From the NCBI RefSeq assembly GCF_900172215.1, contig NZ_FWFP01000007.1, positions 124,001-188,000 of the forward strand: a stretch of 64,000 nucleotides of DNA. The letters run 5' to 3'. The notes beneath the pieces are model-generated. The model saw only the letters and a list, made by a program, of their open reading frames with translations. It was not told the origin of the DNA and searched no databases. Shown one piece after another: positions 61,624-64,000 of the stretch. Made by a program: the position numbers and the translations under genes. Within the stretch, counting starts at the first letter, position 1, and each line of letters opens with the position of its first letter. This DNA is from Ruegeria meonggei (GTDB lineage: Bacteria; Pseudomonadota; Alphaproteobacteria; Rhodobacterales; Rhodobacteraceae).

Positions 61624-62703
61624 TTAACGGACCATGGACACATCTCTTTTCCTTTGTGCGTCTCGGACCAGCGCCGCAAGCCGATAGAAGCCGTGTGCCA
61701 TTTTTGTGTAGGGCGTAAGGAGGAAAAACGTAAGGACCGATCCGAGATGGATGGCCAGCAGTGCGGGCATCAGAGGCGTTGAACCGAGGGCATAGAGAAC
61801 CAGCCCGCTGAGCCCCACAAACCCGAGCAACAGGATGAAGCCGATATCCCCACCCCAGGCCGACGGATCGCCGAGGTCTCGGTCTGACTTTTGCTTGAGC
61901 AGCGCCATGGCACCGCAACCCAACGTCAGCAAAACACCCCCTGAAATCCCGAACAGTTTGGGCAAAGACCAGAACCCGTAGGGTGCGTGCAGTCCAAAGC
62001 CGTAATGCATAACCGTCGCCACCGAGGTCGACGCAAAGCACAGCAGGAAGCCATACATGATGGCGTGGTGGATGTGGCGTCGTGCCTGACTGAACCGGTC
62101 TTCGTCCTCGAAGTTGCAGCCTTCGCCATGGCCTGCCGCCAAATCCTGCATCTTGCCCGCACGTTTGAGCGCAACCGTTAGATCAGACATCTGGATCGGT
62201 TTGCCGTTCACCTCGGCCCAATAGCGCCTCAGGCTGAAGGCGATACTGAACAGAGGCAGCAGGAATGCAGGCGCAAAGATCGCGACCATCGCGTTGTGGG
62301 ACAGGACGGCATAAAACCCTTCGCCTCCACTGGAACCGATGGCGCGGGTCGCCCAGAACAACAGGGCAAATCCGACCACCAACGCCAGGGCGATGGCCCC
62401 GCCATGGGTGTGGAACCGGCGCGCCAGCGGCTGCGGCCAGGTGAATCTCTCCCAACTGTCCCGCCGCACCTCGGCCAGCGCCTTGGGCAGGTTCAGGTCA
62501 AACGCGTGCGGGGCGGTGTACTGACAGGCGTAGTAACAGCCTCGGCAGTTGTGGCACAGGTTGGCCAGTTGCGTGATGTCCCCATCCGAGAACGCACGCT
62601 CTGCGTGCAGCGACGGGAAGACCGAACAATAGCCCTCGCAATAGCGGCAGGCGTTGCAGATCTCGGCCTGACGGCGGGCTTCCTGAATAAGATCAGTTTG
62701 CAT
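61624..62703 (-). CDS. tcuB: Tricarballylate utilisation iron-sulfur/membrane protein TcuB
   Basis: Membrane electron-transfer partner of TcuA, 359 residues. The N-terminus has two 4Fe-4S-type cysteine clusters (EICNACRYCEGYCSVFP and CHNCRGCYYACQY), followed by about six membrane helices (HGGAIALALVVGFALLFW and later). It re-oxidises the FAD of TcuA and passes electrons to quinone. The ATG at 62703 overlaps the tcuA stop region by 11 nt, so the genes are coupled. Family identity is clear from the cluster/helix arrangement. Confidence 0.9.
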   Translation of the reverse strand: MQTDLIQEARRQAEICNACRYCEGYCSVFPSLHAERAFSDGDITQLANLCHNCRGCYYACQYTAPHAFDLNLPKALAEVRRDSWERFTWPQPLARRFHTHGGAIALALVVGFALLFWATRAIGSSGGEGFYAVLSHNAMVAIFAPAFLLPLFSIAFSLRRYWAEVNGKPIQMSDLTVALKRAGKMQDLAAGHGEGCNFEDEDRFSQARRHIHHAIMYGFLLCFASTSVATVMHYGFGLHAPYGFWSLPKLFGISGGVLLTLGCGAMALLKQKSDRDLGDPSAWGGDIGFILLLGFVGLSGLVLYALGSTPLMPALLAIHLGSVLTFFLLTPYTKMAHGFYRLAALVRDAQRKRDVSMVR

Positions 62704-64000
62704 AAGCGGCGGCCTCTCGTCCTGCGATGCGTCCAAAAACAGTTCCGATGGTCATGCCAAAGCCCGCCAGATAGCCTTGCCCAAGGATCGACCCGGCCAT
62801 GGTCTCGCCAGCGGCCCAAAGGTTTTTGATCTTGCCGCTTGGGGTCGAGCACTGGGCCGTCTCGTCGACCTTCAACCCAAGATAGGTAAAGGTCACGCCG
62901 GTCCGCAGCGAATAGCCATAAAACGGCGGTTCGGTAATTGGGCGCGCCCAGTTGGTCTTGGGCGGGATCAGGCCCGAGGTCGTCACCCCGTCCAGTTCAG
63001 TCGGATGAAACCCACTGATGTCACCACAGGCGGCGTTGAATGCGCTAACGGTTGCTTTCAGTTTCTCTGCGGGCAGGTCCATCATCCCGGCCAATTCGTC
63101 CAACCTGTCCGCCTTTAGCGGAGGGAACACGGACGGCATGAACAGGTTCAGCGACTTGGCGTCGATGATGGCATATCCCACCTGATCCGGCTGCGCCGCC
63201 ACCAAACGGCCCCAGATCGCGTAGCGCTTGGGCCAGACGTCTTCGCCCTCGTCATAAAATCGTTCTGCATCCTTATTCACGACGATGGAAAACGGCACGC
63301 AGTCCAGACGGGTGACGATGCCGCCGTCAAACTTCGGCGCACGCCCGTCGATAGCCACGGCGTGGCATTGGGTCGGGTCACCGACGCTTTCTACTCCTTG
63401 GTCCAACAGATCAGACAGGACCACGCCTCGGTTGTACGGCGTTCCTCGGATCAGGAAGTTCTTTGCAGGTTCACCCCACGCGCGGGTGAGCCAATCGGTG
63501 TCGGCCTGAAAGCCGCCGGATGCGACGATTACTGCCTTCGGTGTGATCCGTTGAGACTGGCCTTCATAGGTGTAATCGACCCACTCGATCTGGTCGCTGT
63601 TCAGTTCCAGATGCGTGACCGCAGCTTCATAGAGCACATCTACACCCAAACCTGCCGCCGTGCGGTAATAGGCATTCACCAGAGATTTGCCGCCCCCCAT
63701 GAAAAACGCGTTGGTCCGTGCCAATGACAATGTGCCGGAAAGCGACGGCTGAAACCGGACCCCGTGCTCTTCCATCCACGGCAGGCATTCTTCCGACGTT
63801 CGGATCGCGAGGCGGGCCAGATGTTCATCGGTTTTGCCGCCGGTGACTTTCAGCAGATCCGAGAGGTATTCATCTTCGCTATACGCCTCGACGAGCGGAC
63901 CCAACGGGCCGGAATGCATACACCGAAAGTTGCGCGTATGGCGGGAGTTTCCGCCGCGATAAGGTTTTGGCGCCGTTTCAAGGATCAAAACGCGCGCGCC
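62693..64000 (-). CDS. tcuA: FAD-dependent tricarballylate dehydrogenase TcuA, N-terminus outside window
   Basis: Flavoprotein of the fumarate reductase/succinate dehydrogenase family, oxidising tricarballylate to cis-aconitate. The frame is open to the window end, where GARVLILETAP belongs to the N-terminal FAD-binding fold; the GxGxxG loop lies outside. About 435 residues are visible, including AVIVASGGFQ, the active-site region GGIVTRLDCVPFSIVVN, and the closing NLWAAGETMAGSILGQGYLA. Overlaps tcuB, as in known tcu operons. A related FAD-dependent tricarboxylate or urocanate-type substrate cannot be excluded. Confidence 0.88.
   Translation of the reverse strand, partial: GARVLILETAPKPYRGGNSRHTRNFRCMHSGPLGPLVEAYSEDEYLSDLLKVTGGKTDEHLARLAIRTSEECLPWMEEHGVRFQPSLSGTLSLARTNAFFMGGGKSLVNAYYRTAAGLGVDVLYEAAVTHLELNSDQIEWVDYTYEGQSQRITPKAVIVASGGFQADTDWLTRAWGEPAKNFLIRGTPYNRGVVLSDLLDQGVESVGDPTQCHAVAIDGRAPKFDGGIVTRLDCVPFSIVVNKDAERFYDEGEDVWPKRYAIWGRLVAAQPDQVGYAIIDAKSLNLFMPSVFPPLKADRLDELAGMMDLPAEKLKATVSAFNAACGDISGFHPTELDGVTTSGLIPPKTNWARPITEPPFYGYSLRTGVTFTYLGLKVDETAQCSTPSGKIKNLWAAGETMAGSILGQGYLAGFGMTIGTVFGRIAGREAAAYAN

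Noticed and set aside
1..64000. CRISPR arrays, tRNA or rRNA genes
   Set aside because: No regularly spaced repeats, cloverleaf with CCA-type end, or rRNA-like sequence was seen by eye; a covariance-model search would be needed to exclude a degenerate tRNA near the integrases.

Overview
The window reads as chromosome of a marine alphaproteobacterium, most likely Rhodobacterales (roseobacter group). This is inferred from gene content and order: TRAP and Liv transporters beside catabolic operons, a BKACE enzyme, a GlnT/GmaS-like glutamine synthetase, TcuA/TcuB, RepB-type ParB proteins, and short dispersed intergenic repeats. No rRNA, tRNA or CRISPR array was seen. Both ends cut through genes: a glutamine synthetase-like gene on the left and tcuA on the right.

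Layout. 1-4.4 kb: glutamine synthetase-like enzyme, a MetX-like hydrolase and an exported heparinase II/III-type lyase. 4.5-8.7 kb: an RND efflux pump with its adaptor. 8.9-24.9 kb: a RiPP biosynthetic cluster. 24.9-32.3 kb: an IS fragment, a truncated uxuA, then kdgK, kdgF, an SDR, a TRAP transporter and a GntR regulator, together a hexuronate catabolic locus. 32.8-42.4 kb: a Liv-type ABC importer with BKACE, two dehydrogenases, a cupin, a cyclase-family hydrolase and a divergent IclR regulator with two matching operators. 42.8-47.9 kb: MarR regulator, a lectin-like secreted protein, a large cyclase-ATPase-TPR signalling protein and a small cupin-like protein. 48.1-56.7 kb: mobile and defence island with IS3 debris, a cytosine-5 methyltransferase, two BglII/BstYI-type nucleases (one interrupted by a stop codon), a serine recombinase and tandem ParB genes (one frameshifted). 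57.3-59.6 kb: two lipoproteins and a DUF6502 protein sharing a divergent region with twin 17-bp dyads. 59.7-64 kb: an ATP-grasp protein, a tyrosine recombinase and tcuB-tcuA.

The most interesting system is the RiPP cluster. An 89-residue nitrile-hydratase-like leader (NHLP) precursor ends in a very short core, DVNQVYGANSWCR, with one Tyr, one Ser, one Cys and a C-terminal Arg. Around it are a fused RRE/E1-like/YcaO cyclodehydratase, a SagB-type dehydrogenase, a C39 peptidase ABC transporter with an ABC partner, two overlapping Fe(II)/2-oxoglutarate dioxygenases, a sulfotransferase, a type I protein arginine methyltransferase homologue, a second SAM methyltransferase, and an unrecognised 350-residue protein translationally coupled to the cyclodehydratase. 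The toolkit matches the core residues closely: azol(in)e at Cys/Ser, sulfation at Tyr, methylation at Arg, hydroxylation elsewhere. That product is inferred, not demonstrated. Members of one small secreted protein family, two intact and one decayed, flank the cluster on both sides.
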